NCBI GenBank assembly: GCA_024244705.1 | Contig: JAAEOK010000073.1 | Location: forward strand, 124,001-188,000 | Reading direction: 5' to 3' | From: Alphaproteobacteria bacterium | GTDB taxonomy: Bacteria; Pseudomonadota; Alphaproteobacteria; JAAEOK01 | DNA length: 64,000 nucleotides | Shown here: piece after piece, positions 55,073 through 64,000 of the stretch | Layout: the number at the start of each line of letters is the position of its first letter | Position numbering within the stretch: the stretch's first letter is position 1 | Translations under genes and position numbers: made by a program | The notes under the pieces: generated by a model | What the model saw: only the letters and a program-made list of their open reading frames with translations | Databases searched by the model: none | Told to the model about the DNA's origin: nothing

Positions 55073-56349
55073 CGGCGGAACAGAAGACGCGCTGCCGTTT
55101 GTGCGGTGGCGACGGTATGGTCGAGTTCCTTTCGTTCGGCGAGGCGCCGATCGCCGATGGCCTTATCCGCGAAGACCAATTGGAACAGCAAGATCCAACG
55201 GCACCGCTTCGCACCCTATTCTGCACCGATTGCACGCTTGTGCAGATCGGCGAGACGGTCGATCCGGTTTCGTTGTTCGGCGACGCCTTCCGATACTTGT
55301 CATCGTGCTCGGAAACCTTGCTCGCGGATGCCGAGGAGAATGCCCAGCAATTGATCCGCGCATCGGCGCTGGATCGATCCTCGCTGGTCGTTGAAATCGG
55401 CAGCAATGACGGACACTTGCTGAAACACTTTCTCGACCGTGGAATCAATGTGCTCGGCATCGACCCCGCCCCGTCTCCGGCGCAAGTGGCGGAAGAGAGC
55501 GGAATCCCGACCCGGCGAGCCTTCTTCAGCGGAGAGCTCGCAGAAGGCATGGTCGCTCAGGGCTTGAGGGCGGATATCGTCATCGCCAACAACGTCCTCG
55601 CCCATGTGCCGGCGCTCACCGATTTCGTGAGCGGGATTTCGCTCATTCTGAAGCCCGAGGGCGTTGCCGTAATCGAGGTGCCTTGGATCTTCCGCATGAT
55701 GCAGAACCTGGCTTACGACACGATCTACCATCAGCACGTTTTCTATTTTTCCCTGACCGCGATCAGCGATCTGTTGGGGCGCCACAACTTGTTCGTGAAC
55801 GACGTCAGACACATCGACAGCCAGGGCGGCTCGCTACGGCTTTACATCGGCCGCCAGAAAACCGCCGGGCCGAGCGTTACCGGCATATTGGAGGAAGAGC
55901 TGGCGCGCGGCGTGCGCGATGCGGCGATCTATTTCGATTTCAGTCGCCGGGTCGAGGCGCACCGACGGCGACTGCACGACATGCTTGCCGATCTTAAGGC
56001 GAAGGATCGGCGAATAGCCGCCTATGGCGCGTCGGCGAAGGGAACCGCCCTGCTACACGCCTGCGGCTTGAACAATGCGATGATCGACTACGTCGTCGAC
56101 CGCAATCAGATCAAGCAGGGATATTACATGCCGGGGAGCCGCCTGCCGATCCGCTCCCCCGACCTCATCGCCCAGGATCGGCCGGATCATGTGTTGCTGC
56201 TGTCCTGGAACTTGGCCGACGAAATCTTGGCACAACAGAATTCCTACCTCGAGGCGGGGGGAGAGTTCATTGTCCCGATCCCCGAACCGCGAACCATAAC
56301 GCAACAGTCAAGCGTGGTCATGGGGTCCGCCGCCGCCTCTCATCAATGA
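55069..56349 (+). CDS. Zinc-binding sugar C-methyltransferase (NovU/TylC3-like)
   Basis: 426 residues. The N-terminal zinc domain uses CRLCGGDG and FCTDCTLVQIG. The SAM domain has VVEIGSNDGHLLKHFLDRGI and GIDPAPSPAQVAEESGIPT. YHQHVFYFSLTAISDLLGRH and the C-terminal IAAYGASAKGTALLHACGL segment (Methyltransf_14) complete the three-part family that C-methylates deoxysugar nucleotides. It overlaps the epimerase stop by four bases. Confidence 0.92.
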   Translation: MTAEQKTRCRLCGGDGMVEFLSFGEAPIADGLIREDQLEQQDPTAPLRTLFCTDCTLVQIGETVDPVSLFGDAFRYLSSCSETLLADAEENAQQLIRASALDRSSLVVEIGSNDGHLLKHFLDRGINVLGIDPAPSPAQVAEESGIPTRRAFFSGELAEGMVAQGLRADIVIANNVLAHVPALTDFVSGISLILKPEGVAVIEVPWIFRMMQNLAYDTIYHQHVFYFSLTAISDLLGRHNLFVNDVRHIDSQGGSLRLYIGRQKTAGPSVTGILEEELARGVRDAAIYFDFSRRVEAHRRRLHDMLADLKAKDRRIAAYGASAKGTALLHACGLNNAMIDYVVDRNQIKQGYYMPGSRLPIRSPDLIAQDRPDHVLLLSWNLADEILAQQNSYLEAGGEFIVPIPEPRTITQQSSVVMGSAAASHQ

Positions 56350-57551
56350 CAACATCGCTTTCGGAACCTGCGGTTCGATGTCCGGGATGCGCCAATCCGG
56401 CGACGAGTGCCATCCTCGACGTCGATCGGGTACCGGTTCATTCGGTTCGTCTCGCGACTTCACCCGAAGCGGCGCGCGCGGTACCGCTCGGGAATATTCG
56501 CCTACGCTTTTGCCGACGCTGTGGTTTGATTTGGAATTCCGCATTCGCGCGTGACACCCTCCAATACGACGCCAGTTACGAGTCGACCCAGGCCTATTCC
56601 GAAACATTCTCCGATTTTCATCGCGACCTCGCGTCGCGGCTCGTCGCCCGGCTCGATCTCGGCGGCAAGCACGTGGTTGAAATCGGTTGTGGTCAGGGCG
56701 AGTTTCTGGCCCTGCTGCGAGAGGAAGGAATCGGCCGAGCGACCGGGTTCGACCCGGCCAGCCGCGTGCCCGCCGGCGACGGCATGGAAATTCACGCCAA
56801 GCCCTTTGTCGCCGCCGATCTAACGGGCGACGTCGATTTCCTGTGCTGCAAGATGACGCTCGAGCACATTCCGGACCCGTTCGCCTTCTTGAGGACGGTG
56901 CACGACGGATTGTCGGGCAGTCGTGATCCGGTCGTCTTCTTCATGGTTCCCAACGCGGCACGTATCCTTGCCGAAGGAGCGTTCTGGGACATCTACTTCG
57001 AGCATGTCCTCTATTTTACGCCCGAGACCCTGACGCACGTTTTCCGGCACGCCGGGTTCGAGGTGTGCGCAAACGAGACCGAATATGGTGGGCAGTATTG
57101 CAGCGTGATCGCGCGGCCGTCGCCGGCGGCGGATGCGGAAGGTCTGTCCGAAAGCCCATCCGCGGGGCTGGCCGATAGCGCCGATGCCCTCGGCGAGCGG
57201 GTCGAAAAAAATATCGAAGCCTGGGCGTCGCGGCTGAATACGGCCCCGGCGGGCGCTGTGCGAACGGTGATTTGGGGCGGCGGCTCGAAGACGGTGGCAT
57301 TTCTCGCGGCGCTCTACGGACGCATTGAAATCGCGGGGGTCGTCGACATCAATCCATTGAGACAAGGCACCTTTTTGCCGAGGGCCGGAAACCAGATCAT
57401 CGCACCCGTCGCGCTTCGCGAGATCTCTCCCGATCGAGTCCTCGTCATGAACCCGGTCTATGAAACCGAAATCCGCGCTCAACTGGCCGATCTCGACCTG
57501 CGGCCTGAACTGCTGGTTCTGGGGTCCGAGACCACTGACACCCGTCTCTAG
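56346..57551 (+). CDS. SAM-dependent methyltransferase, second paralogue
   Basis: 401 residues. The layout resembles the preceding gene: cysteine pairs CPGCANP and FCRRCGLIWN, the SAM site VVEIGCGQGEFLALLREEGI, and the C-terminal VIWGGGSKTVAFLAALYGRI that parallels IAAYGASAKGTA. FEHVLYFTPETLTHVFRHAG matches the same family block. Likely C- or O-methylation of a later sugar intermediate. ATGA overlap with the previous gene. Confidence 0.88.
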   Translation: MTTSLSEPAVRCPGCANPATSAILDVDRVPVHSVRLATSPEAARAVPLGNIRLRFCRRCGLIWNSAFARDTLQYDASYESTQAYSETFSDFHRDLASRLVARLDLGGKHVVEIGCGQGEFLALLREEGIGRATGFDPASRVPAGDGMEIHAKPFVAADLTGDVDFLCCKMTLEHIPDPFAFLRTVHDGLSGSRDPVVFFMVPNAARILAEGAFWDIYFEHVLYFTPETLTHVFRHAGFEVCANETEYGGQYCSVIARPSPAADAEGLSESPSAGLADSADALGERVEKNIEAWASRLNTAPAGAVRTVIWGGGSKTVAFLAALYGRIEIAGVVDINPLRQGTFLPRAGNQIIAPVALREISPDRVLVMNPVYETEIRAQLADLDLRPELLVLGSETTDTRL

Positions 57552-57560
57552 AGAACGACG

Positions 57561-58514
57561 CTAAAGCCTGAGGCCGCATCGCGCGAAGGCGTCGCGGGTC
57601 GCGGTCTTCTCGTCTTCGGTCAGTTCCAGTAACGGGCGCCGCGACGGCCCGCCGACCTGGCCCAGCAATTCCTGCCAATACTTTTGATGGGGTTGAGGCT
57701 TTCCTCCCGGACGCGTTCGCTTGAGGGCATCGCGGACCGGGTCGAGGCTATCGCGCACCTCGCGCGCGCGGGCCGCTTCGCCGCGCATGGCCAGGTCGGT
57801 ATATTCCCGCATCCGCAAATCGTTCTTGGTCTGGAGAAGATAGGGCGGCGTCGAGCACAGATAGAGCTGCCAGCCCAGTTCGAGGATATTCTCCAGCCAC
57901 TCGGTTTCCGACGCCGTACTAACAATGATCTTGTCGCTGGCGATTTCGGTGAGCCGGGCGTATCGCTCACGCTCGACGCTGTACTTGATGGCGACGATGC
58001 TGGGGAATTCGGCTATGCGCGCGCACAGCTCCGGGCTCATGAGATAGCCGCAATCGGGGTGGTTCCACAGGGCGATGCCGATGCTCACCTGCTCGCTTAT
58101 GAAGCGGTAATATTCATAGACCGTCTGCTCGTGATCGGTGACGAAATGGAGCATCGGGCTGTGCACGACGATGTAATCGGCGCCGATATTCTCGGCGTGT
58201 CTGGCGAGATCGATCACATTGTCCAGGTTTTGGTCCGAACACGACATGATGGTGCCCGATGCGGATCCGGTCGCCTCGACGGCGATCTCGAAGGCACGTT
58301 TCCGCTCCGCGATCGACATCGAAAAGTACTCGCCCTGCTTGCCGCAGATAAACAAGCCATCGATATGCAAGTCGTCGACCCAATGGCGGATATTCCTCCG
58401 AAATCCGTCCTCGTCTACCGTCATATCGGGCTTGAACGGGGTCAGCGCGGCCGCCCATATGCCCTTCATATTGGCCCGGGAAAAGCCCTTCGCCTCATGC
58501 TTCTTGTATTGCAT
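57561..58514 (-). CDS. Dihydrodipicolinate synthase-family lyase/aldolase
   Basis: 317 residues. GIWAAALTPFKPDMTVDEDG and the Schiff-base Lys K177 in SIVAIKYSVERERY define the DapA/NanA superfamily. The usual GxxGE loop is ICGKQGEYFSMSIAERK. The catabolic neighbourhood (molybdenum hydroxylase, HpaB, 3-HAO) suggests an aldolase or hydratase-aldolase rather than lysine synthesis. It starts after GAAGGAG, immediately after the hydroxylase stop. Confidence 0.9.
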   Translation of the reverse strand: MQYKKHEAKGFSRANMKGIWAAALTPFKPDMTVDEDGFRRNIRHWVDDLHIDGLFICGKQGEYFSMSIAERKRAFEIAVEATGSASGTIMSCSDQNLDNVIDLARHAENIGADYIVVHSPMLHFVTDHEQTVYEYYRFISEQVSIGIALWNHPDCGYLMSPELCARIAEFPSIVAIKYSVERERYARLTEIASDKIIVSTASETEWLENILELGWQLYLCSTPPYLLQTKNDLRMREYTDLAMRGEAARAREVRDSLDPVRDALKRTRPGGKPQPHQKYWQELLGQVGGPSRRPLLELTEDEKTATRDAFARCGLRL

Positions 58515-60830
58515 CTAACTTCGCTCCTTCGCTGCGGCCGTCGAGATCGCCTGCCAAATGGTGGCGTTCGTCAGCGGCATGTCGAGGCGGTCGATTCCAA
58601 GGGGCGCCAGCGCATCGAGGGCCGCATTCAAGATCGCGGCCGGCGCGCCGATTGGACCCGCCTCGCCGACCCCCTTGGCGCCCAGAGGGTTGTTGGGCGA
58701 CGGTGTCGTCGTGTGGTCGATCGAGACTGGCGGCATGTCCGCCGCTCGCGGCACCGCGTAGTCCATGAGCGATCCGCTCAGGAGTTGTCCGTCCGCGTCG
58801 TAAACCATTCGCTCCATCATCGCTTCGCCGACGCCCTGGGCGATACCGCCGATCAGCTGGCCGGCAACGAGCATCGGATTGATCACCGCCCCAGCATCGT
58901 CGACCCAGGCCAGTCGCTCAATGGCGAGGCCGCCGGTTTCCGCATCGATCGCGACCTTGGCAATGCAGCATCCGGCGGCCCAGGCTTCGCCCGGCACGGT
59001 GAACGTGACCGTCGAGGAGATCGCTTCACCGGCCTCGGCATCCGCCCCGTCGGCGATCCCCGCGGCCTCCTCGGCGACGCTCCGCCACGGCACCCGTCGC
59101 TTTGGGTCACCGCCGACGCCGAACCCGCCGTCGCAGGCCACGATTTCGGCGACGCTCGATTGCAGCAGCCGCGCCGCGACCGCGGCGCCCCGGTCGCGGA
59201 CCGCCTCGGCCGCTCGAACCAGGGCGCCGCCGCCGATCGCGGTACTGCGGCTGGCCAGGGCGCCAATCCCTCTCGGTGTCGTCGCCGTGTCGCCATGCCG
59301 GACTTCGATCCGGTCCAAGGGCACGGCGAGGACGTCGGCGGCGATTTGGGCAAAGGCTGTTTCGCGTCCCTGACCCTGGGCACTGGTGCCGGTGGCGACA
59401 ACGAAACGTCCCGATCGCTCCAAGCTCACGGTGGCGCTCTCGAAGCCGCGCCCGCACGGCTCGACATACATACCGACCCCGACGCCGACCAGCTCCCCGG
59501 CGGCGCGGCGGCGCGACTGTTCGTCCCGCAGCCTCGGATAATTCGCGAGTTGGCCCGCTCGATCGAGCACTCCGGCGTAGTCACCGGAATCGAGCGTTTC
59601 GCCGGTCGCGGTTTCATACGGGAAGCTGTCACTGGCGATCAGGTTCCGGCGCCGCAATTCGAGCGGGTCGATGCCGGTTTCGCGCGCCGCGCGATCGAAC
59701 AATCGCTCGAGGATCATCGCCGCCTCGGGGCGACCGGCACCGCGATAGATTCCAACCGGAGCCGTATTGGTAAGCACCGACCGCGATTCCACGTCGATGG
59801 CGTCGACCGCATAGGGTCCCGGGAGAATGCGCCCGCTGTTCCACGCCGGAACGGCCGCGCTGTAGGGTAGCCAATGTCCGAGGGGATGGGTGATCCGCGC
59901 ACGCAACGCCGTCACGCGGCCCTCCTTCGTCAGTCCCATCGTTGCCTCGCTGCGGGCGCCCCGGCCATGGCTGGCGGAGAGAAGGTCTTCCGACCGCGTC
60001 GCGATCCATTTTACCGGGCAATCCAACTGCAGCGAAGCCCAGACGACGAGAATTTCTTCCGGATAGAGCGATGCCTTCATGCCGAAAGCGCCGCCGACGT
60101 CGGGGGCGATGACACGAACCTGCTCCTCGCTCAAGCCGATCATCGCCGCCAGGTCGGTTCGCGCCCGATGAGGCGTTTGGGTCGACAGCCAGACCGTTAC
60201 CGCTGCGGCCGAATCCGGTCCTGACGCGAGGACCGCGCGCGATTCGAGCGAAACGGGCGCGAGGCGCGGATGATCGACCTCAGTGCGAACAACAAAATCC
60301 GACGACTCGAGCGCGGCCGCCACATCGCCCTGCTGCCAGGATTGACCGATCGCCCTGTTCCCGGCGATGCCGTCAAACAGCGGATCGTGCTCGTGGGCGG
60401 TCACGTGATCGAGGACCGGCTCGAGCGGCCTGTAGTCGACGTCGACTAGGTCGGCGCCTTCCGCCGCCGCCGCGCGTGTCGTGGCGACGACGGCCGTTAC
60501 CGCCTCTCCGACCGCCATCGCCGTATGTCGAGCCAAGACGGAAAAGCGCGGCACGTTCATATCGGGCACGACCCGGTTCACCGGCAGATGGCCGAGCCCG
60601 GCGACATCTGCTCCGGTGTAGACCGCGACGATATCGGGCCTGGACTTTGCCGCCGAAACATCGATGCCGGCGATCTCCGCGCGCGGAAAGGGGCAGCGCA
60701 CAAACGCGGTATGCAAAGTGCTGGGCAGAGAAATGTCGTCAACGAACCGGCCATGCCCGGTCAGCAGGCGATGGTCTTCGACTCGTTTCACGCTTTTGCC
60801 GAGCCACCTTGTCGTCACCGTAAGAACCAC
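58515..60830 (-). CDS. Molybdenum hydroxylase large subunit (CoxL/XdhB family)
   Basis: 771 residues. [54 protein letters not shown], active loop GIYRGAGRPEAAMILERL, GIDPLELRRRNLIASDSFPY and GAKGVGEAGPIGAPAAI are all present. It has no adjacent FeS or FAD subunit. It is transcribed with the DapA-family gene and follows 3-HAO and HpaB, so a role in hydroxylating an aromatic or N-heterocyclic compound is likely (inference). Confidence 0.9.
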   Translation of the reverse strand: MVLTVTTRWLGKSVKRVEDHRLLTGHGRFVDDISLPSTLHTAFVRCPFPRAEIAGIDVSAAKSRPDIVAVYTGADVAGLGHLPVNRVVPDMNVPRFSVLARHTAMAVGEAVTAVVATTRAAAAEGADLVDVDYRPLEPVLDHVTAHEHDPLFDGIAGNRAIGQSWQQGDVAAALESSDFVVRTEVDHPRLAPVSLESRAVLASGPDSAAAVTVWLSTQTPHRARTDLAAMIGLSEEQVRVIAPDVGGAFGMKASLYPEEILVVWASLQLDCPVKWIATRSEDLLSASHGRGARSEATMGLTKEGRVTALRARITHPLGHWLPYSAAVPAWNSGRILPGPYAVDAIDVESRSVLTNTAPVGIYRGAGRPEAAMILERLFDRAARETGIDPLELRRRNLIASDSFPYETATGETLDSGDYAGVLDRAGQLANYPRLRDEQSRRRAAGELVGVGVGMYVEPCGRGFESATVSLERSGRFVVATGTSAQGQGRETAFAQIAADVLAVPLDRIEVRHGDTATTPRGIGALASRSTAIGGGALVRAAEAVRDRGAAVAARLLQSSVAEIVACDGGFGVGGDPKRRVPWRSVAEEAAGIADGADAEAGEAISSTVTFTVPGEAWAAGCCIAKVAIDAETGGLAIERLAWVDDAGAVINPMLVAGQLIGGIAQGVGEAMMERMVYDADGQLLSGSLMDYAVPRAADMPPVSIDHTTTPSPNNPLGAKGVGEAGPIGAPAAILNAALDALAPLGIDRLDMPLTNATIWQAISTAAAKERS

Positions 60831-60956
60831 CCTGGCCGGTTCAACATCATCCCGGTCTCCGCGCCGTCGGATGGCCCTGCCTAAGCGCCGAGGGCGGCAA
60901 AACGGACCATTCGATCGGGCGATCGATTAGGCGCATCGAACGGCGATGGGGAACGG

Positions 60957-61511
60957 TCAGATCTCGACCCAGCCCTGGGGCGGCTGCCGGCCCGGATGTA
61001 CGGCACCGCAGTTGGGACAAGTCCGTGCCGCCCGGTCCTCGTAAAAGGCATCGAACAGCGGCGGGAGATCCTTGACGATGTCGGTGACCTCGACCTCGAC
61101 CCGATGCAGGCGCTCCCCGCACTCGAAGCAATACCATTCGAATCCGTCCATTTCGCCGGGGCGACGCGCGCCCTCTACGACCAGCCCGACCGAGCCAGCT
61201 TGCGGGCGTTGCGGCGAGTGGCGGACGTGCGGCGGGAGATAGAAGACCTCGCCTTGACGAATCGGAACGTCGAAGATCGCACCGTCCTCGGCGACTTTGA
61301 GCATCATATCGCCCTCGACCTGATAGAAGAACTCCTCGACCGGATCGTCATGGAAATCGACGCGTTGATTGGGCCCGCCAACCACCATGATGACCATGTC
61401 GGTCTTGTCATCGAACAGATGCCTGTTACCGACCGGCGGCTTCAAATGTTGCCGGTTGCCGTCGATCCAGCCCCGAAAATCGAACGGTCTTAGGCGCGGA
61501 TGGAGTGTCAT
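60957..61511 (-). CDS. nbaC: 3-hydroxyanthranilate 3,4-dioxygenase
   Basis: 184 residues. Active-site residues align with the Cupriavidus enzyme with a constant offset of three: R50, H54, E60, H98, R102, E113. The second iron site has C128/C131 (YCFECGERL) and C165/C168 (CPNCGAVHP). VEEFFYQVEGDMMLKV and FYLPPHVRHSPQR are diagnostic. It opens 3-hydroxyanthranilate to 2-amino-3-carboxymuconate semialdehyde, as in tryptophan or 2-nitrobenzoate breakdown. No kynureninase is present in the window. Confidence 0.94.
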   Translation of the reverse strand: MTLHPRLRPFDFRGWIDGNRQHLKPPVGNRHLFDDKTDMVIMVVGGPNQRVDFHDDPVEEFFYQVEGDMMLKVAEDGAIFDVPIRQGEVFYLPPHVRHSPQRPQAGSVGLVVEGARRPGEMDGFEWYCFECGERLHRVEVEVTDIVKDLPPLFDAFYEDRAARTCPNCGAVHPGRQPPQGWVEI

Positions 61512-61694
61512 CGATCTCTCCCTGGGTCTAAAGTGCTATGCCCGTCGCAGGGTGCCGGAAACGCGGCGAATTTGGAACACCCATATCAAGCGGAGCGCCC
61601 CGGCGAGGCGATCCCCGTTCACCGGTTATTTCGGCCAAATCCTAGATTTCGAGAGAAGCCCAGGCCGCGATGGCCCCCAGAACGCCGATCGAGC

Positions 61695-63146
61695 CTAGGG
61701 CGTTTGCTCCTTGCCGAGCAGGTCGTCGATCATGCCCGTCATGTCGCCCCACGGCGCTTCGCGTGCGCAATGGCCGCGGAGGACGAAAGACGGCCCGACA
61801 TAGAACTTTTCGTACAGCATGTGGCGGCCGGCGAAATCGGTGCCGACCGCGTCCCAGGCCAGCTTGAACAGCTTGAACCGGTCCTCGGCTTTGTATTCGG
61901 GCGTCGACCAATAGTGCTCGAACCGCTCCCTCATCTCCGGGTTTTCGAGGACGCCGACATCGGCCGGCAATTGCATGACGCCGCCGCCCATCAGCTCGCG
62001 GATAATCGCGCACACCTTTTCATGATAGATGTAGCACCAATAGACCGCCGAATACATGAACCGCCGATTGACGTTGACATAGCCCCCCGGCAGAGTTTCG
62101 TGGGTGTGGATTTGACCCTGCACCATGGCTTCGATCATACCCTCGAGGGCGGCCAGGTGCCCGAGCGTATCCTGCACCGCCGGGATTCTGTCGGTCCCCA
62201 TGAGTTGCGCGATCCGGCGCGCGACACCGGCGAAGAACTTCATCTTCGAGACGAAGCGGATCGTCGCCTGGTGGTTACCCAGGCTGTGGGCCGGGGTCTT
62301 CAGGTAGATGTCGACCGACAATTCCGTATCGTCGTGAACGAACACATCCTCCCAGGGAACCCGCACATCCTCGCAGACGACGATGCAGTCACTCTCGTCG
62401 TAGCGATAGGCGAGCGGATTGTCGATTTCGCTGACCGCATGCTTTTCGAAAGACTTGCGGGACCACAAACTGAGCCCCGAGGCGCCGGTGGGAACGACGC
62501 AGGTAATCGCCTCCTTGGCCAGATCGGGGTCAAGCGGGTGGACGTTGCCAAGCCAAACCCAGTGCGAGAACGGCGCACTGGTCGCCAGCAACTTGGCCCC
62601 GTTCAACACCACGCCTTTGTCGTCCTCCGCGGTGACCCGCAGCGCCGGCATCGCCATACCTCGTTTGAGATAGACCTCCCGCTTGCGCGTCCCGGCCGGC
62701 GGCGTAAGGGCATTGCAGACGAACCAATCGTGTTCGCGTGCGCGCTCGTAATAGCCGAGCAGGTTGGCCGCGAATTGGTGGCTGTCGGTATCCAGGATTT
62801 CCGGTGTCATGGCCAGGGCAACGATGAACCCGGCATAAAAATCGGGAGTTCGCCCCATCATGCCGTAGGTCATATCCGCAATGTGCTGATGCGCCTGGTA
62901 GCGCCGGTCCAGGTCGTCGCGGCTGCGCGGCCTCAGCCAGCACATAGCATAGCGCGAACCGTCCTCTTCGAAGGTCAGGAGATCGCGGTTGGCGGGGTCG
63001 CGGTTGACGTCGTAAAGATCGGCAAACGACCGAGCCGCATTGCGGAATCCGGGATGCGTCGTGACATCGTCCACCTCCTCTTCGCCGAGATAGATCGTGC
63101 GCCCATCGCGAAGCGTTTCGAGATATTCGGTGCCGCTCATCAACAT
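61695..63146 (-). CDS. HpaB-family FAD-dependent aromatic monooxygenase
   Basis: 483 residues from the ATG at 63146; 63176 would add ten residues not usual for the family. YLETLRDGRTIYLGEEEVDD, then TPPAGTRKREVYLKRGMAMP and VNRRFMYSAVYWCYIYHEKV are of the 4-hydroxyphenylacetate 3-hydroxylase fold. It uses FADH2 from a separate reductase, not seen here. Its gene is followed by 3-HAO, so its substrate may be an aminobenzoate-like aromatic, but that is inferred. Other family members include 4-hydroxybutyryl-CoA dehydratase; no such [4Fe-4S] Cys set is evident. Confidence 0.88.
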   Translation of the reverse strand: MLMSGTEYLETLRDGRTIYLGEEEVDDVTTHPGFRNAARSFADLYDVNRDPANRDLLTFEEDGSRYAMCWLRPRSRDDLDRRYQAHQHIADMTYGMMGRTPDFYAGFIVALAMTPEILDTDSHQFAANLLGYYERAREHDWFVCNALTPPAGTRKREVYLKRGMAMPALRVTAEDDKGVVLNGAKLLATSAPFSHWVWLGNVHPLDPDLAKEAITCVVPTGASGLSLWSRKSFEKHAVSEIDNPLAYRYDESDCIVVCEDVRVPWEDVFVHDDTELSVDIYLKTPAHSLGNHQATIRFVSKMKFFAGVARRIAQLMGTDRIPAVQDTLGHLAALEGMIEAMVQGQIHTHETLPGGYVNVNRRFMYSAVYWCYIYHEKVCAIIRELMGGGVMQLPADVGVLENPEMRERFEHYWSTPEYKAEDRFKLFKLAWDAVGTDFAGRHMLYEKFYVGPSFVLRGHCAREAPWGDMTGMIDDLLGKEQTP

Positions 63147-63266
63147 GGCCCGGACCGTCCTTTGTCGTTCACCCACCCGAGGCGTTCACCCGGCCAATTC
63201 TAAAGTGACTTGAATATTCTTCAAGTTGATTACAAATCAGGCATCCGGACGGCGTGGCGACGGGGG

Positions 63267-63851
63267 TCAATAGGTCGGCGGCGTATTGATCCACAGCACC
63301 CGCGTCGTCTCGGTACCGGGGTTCCGATAGCCATGGGGCCGGTCGGACCGGAACTGGAAGGCGTCGCCCGTTTCGAGGTGATAGGTCTGGCCGTCGACCG
63401 TGAGATCGAGCCGACCGGCGAGGACATATCCGACCTCTTCGCCTTCATGTCGTATGACATCGAGGCTGTGGCCGCCGGGACCGATGACGAACAGCAACGC
63501 CTGCAGCATTTGACCGTCGTAGTAAGGTGCCACGCGCTCGACTTCGGTGTCCTCGGTCTGCCGGAAATTGTCGAATTCGAAGACTGGCCGCTCCGCCTTG
63601 CGAAGAACGATGCTCGGCGTCTCGTCCTTGGCCGTGAACAGCCAGGCGATATTGGTCTCGAGCACCGTGCACAGCCGATGAAGGAGCGACAGCGACGGCG
63701 TCGCCTTATTGTTCTCGATCTTCGATAGCAGGCTTTCGGAACAATCGATCCGCCGCGCGACGTCGATCAGCCGCATACCCTTGAGCCGGCGGGCGTGCTT
63801 CAGCTTGGCGCCGATCCGTAGCGCGCCGTCGTCGATCTTTCGCCGCACCAT
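63267..63851 (-). CDS. XRE-cupin transcriptional regulator
   Basis: 194 residues from the ATG at 63851, preceded by AAGGGGA at 9 bases. The HTH is RRIDCSESLLSKIENNKATP (about residues 40-60), followed by a cupin_2 domain (RHEGEEVGYVLAGRLDLTVD, YHLETGDAFQFRSDRPHGYR). Regulators of this kind repress or activate catabolic genes in response to a substrate. It heads the minus-strand group containing HpaB, 3-HAO and the molybdenum hydroxylase, and probably controls it. Confidence 0.9.
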   Translation of the reverse strand: MVRRKIDDGALRIGAKLKHARRLKGMRLIDVARRIDCSESLLSKIENNKATPSLSLLHRLCTVLETNIAWLFTAKDETPSIVLRKAERPVFEFDNFRQTEDTEVERVAPYYDGQMLQALLFVIGPGGHSLDVIRHEGEEVGYVLAGRLDLTVDGQTYHLETGDAFQFRSDRPHGYRNPGTETTRVLWINTPPTY

Positions 63852-64000
63852 TGTCGCGTGTCCCCTTGCAATCACGGTCACGTTCCGAGCCCGATTCGAT
63901 CCAGTCTTCGCGCGCCGTGCCGCTTGTCAAGCTGCTTGCAATTTCGGTCAGGGCGCTTGACTCTCGGCGCGTGACACATATCGACATCAGTACGGGGTCG
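63852..64000. other. Right edge of window, no supported gene
   Basis: No complete gene is seen beyond the regulator start. The region should hold its promoter. Confidence 0.35.

Noticed and set aside
57684-59870. 728-codon plus-strand ORF
   Set aside because: Antisense to the DapA-family and molybdenum hydroxylase genes, which have clear motifs.
1-64000. tRNA genes, CRISPR arrays, integrases and full insertion sequences
   Set aside because: None recognised by eye on either strand; tRNAscan-SE and CRISPR tools would be needed to exclude them fully.

Overview
The window is high-GC DNA from an alphaproteobacterium, probably Rhodospirillales-like. The evidence is the GC-rich codon use, a YdbH/YnbE/YdbL outer-membrane set, a DUF1127 protein, a DUF1194 protein, a LysE remnant, two CoxL-type molybdenum hydroxylase subunits and a dimethylsulfoniopropionate (DMSP) lyase-family cupin. 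Species cannot be assigned from sequence reading alone. No rRNA, tRNA, CRISPR array or integrase was seen.

Region by region. (1) 1-9.7 kb is mixed chromosomal content: a decayed LivG/LivF transporter remnant, a TPR-like protein, a methyltransferase, a decayed LysE exporter, a MITE-like inverted-repeat element, a DMSP lyase-family cupin, a DUF1194 protein, a WYL regulator facing a DUF1127 gene across two palindromic operators, two adjacent hairpin repeats, a gamma-glutamyltransferase, a small lipoprotein and a persulfide dioxygenase-rhodanese fusion. (2) 10-43 kb is a contractile injection system of the extracellular (eCIS/PVC/Afp-like) class. It is headed by a protein-kinase-like gene and a sigma-54 enhancer-binding protein whose receiver domain has lost its phosphorylatable Asp. 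A near-consensus sigma-54 promoter (TTGGCATGAGTCTTGCT, 12779-12795) then precedes a single 30-kb plus-strand operon: sheath, tube, gp26-like assembly protein, DUF4255 tail terminator, AAA+ ATPase, three DUF4157 cargo proteins, gp53/LysM-like wedge proteins, gpD-like hub, gp5/VgrG-like spike, PAAR-like tip, gp25, two J-like wedge proteins, a gpI-like protein, a beta-helix fibre and a Lys-rich coiled-coil protein. (3) 43-49 kb holds a divergent LD-carboxypeptidase/Mur ligase pair (peptidoglycan recycling) and the ydbH-ynbE-ydbL operon. (4) 49-52 kb holds an orphan molybdenum hydroxylase large subunit and a gamma-carbonic-anhydrase-like protein. (5) 52-57.6 kb is a compact surface-sugar operon: glycosyltransferase, sugar-1-phosphate nucleotidyltransferase, NAD-sugar epimerase/dehydratase and two zinc-binding methyltransferases. 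(6) 57.6-63.9 kb is a minus-strand, probably co-transcribed catabolic group: XRE-cupin regulator, HpaB-type monooxygenase, 3-hydroxyanthranilate dioxygenase, molybdenum hydroxylase and a DapA-family lyase.

The most interesting content is the cargo block of the eCIS (20882-28533). Three proteins share a DUF4157 domain followed by a common alpha-helical module of about 100 residues, and each ends in a different catalytic domain. The first ends in a HEYLH metallopeptidase-like domain. The second ends in a domain that aligns from memory with Streptomyces-type microbial transglutaminase, with the Cys-Asp-His triad present (C356, D443, H456). The third ends in an anthrax-lethal-factor-like zincin (HELGH plus a distal Glu). 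This looks like a multi-warhead injection system under sigma-54 control.
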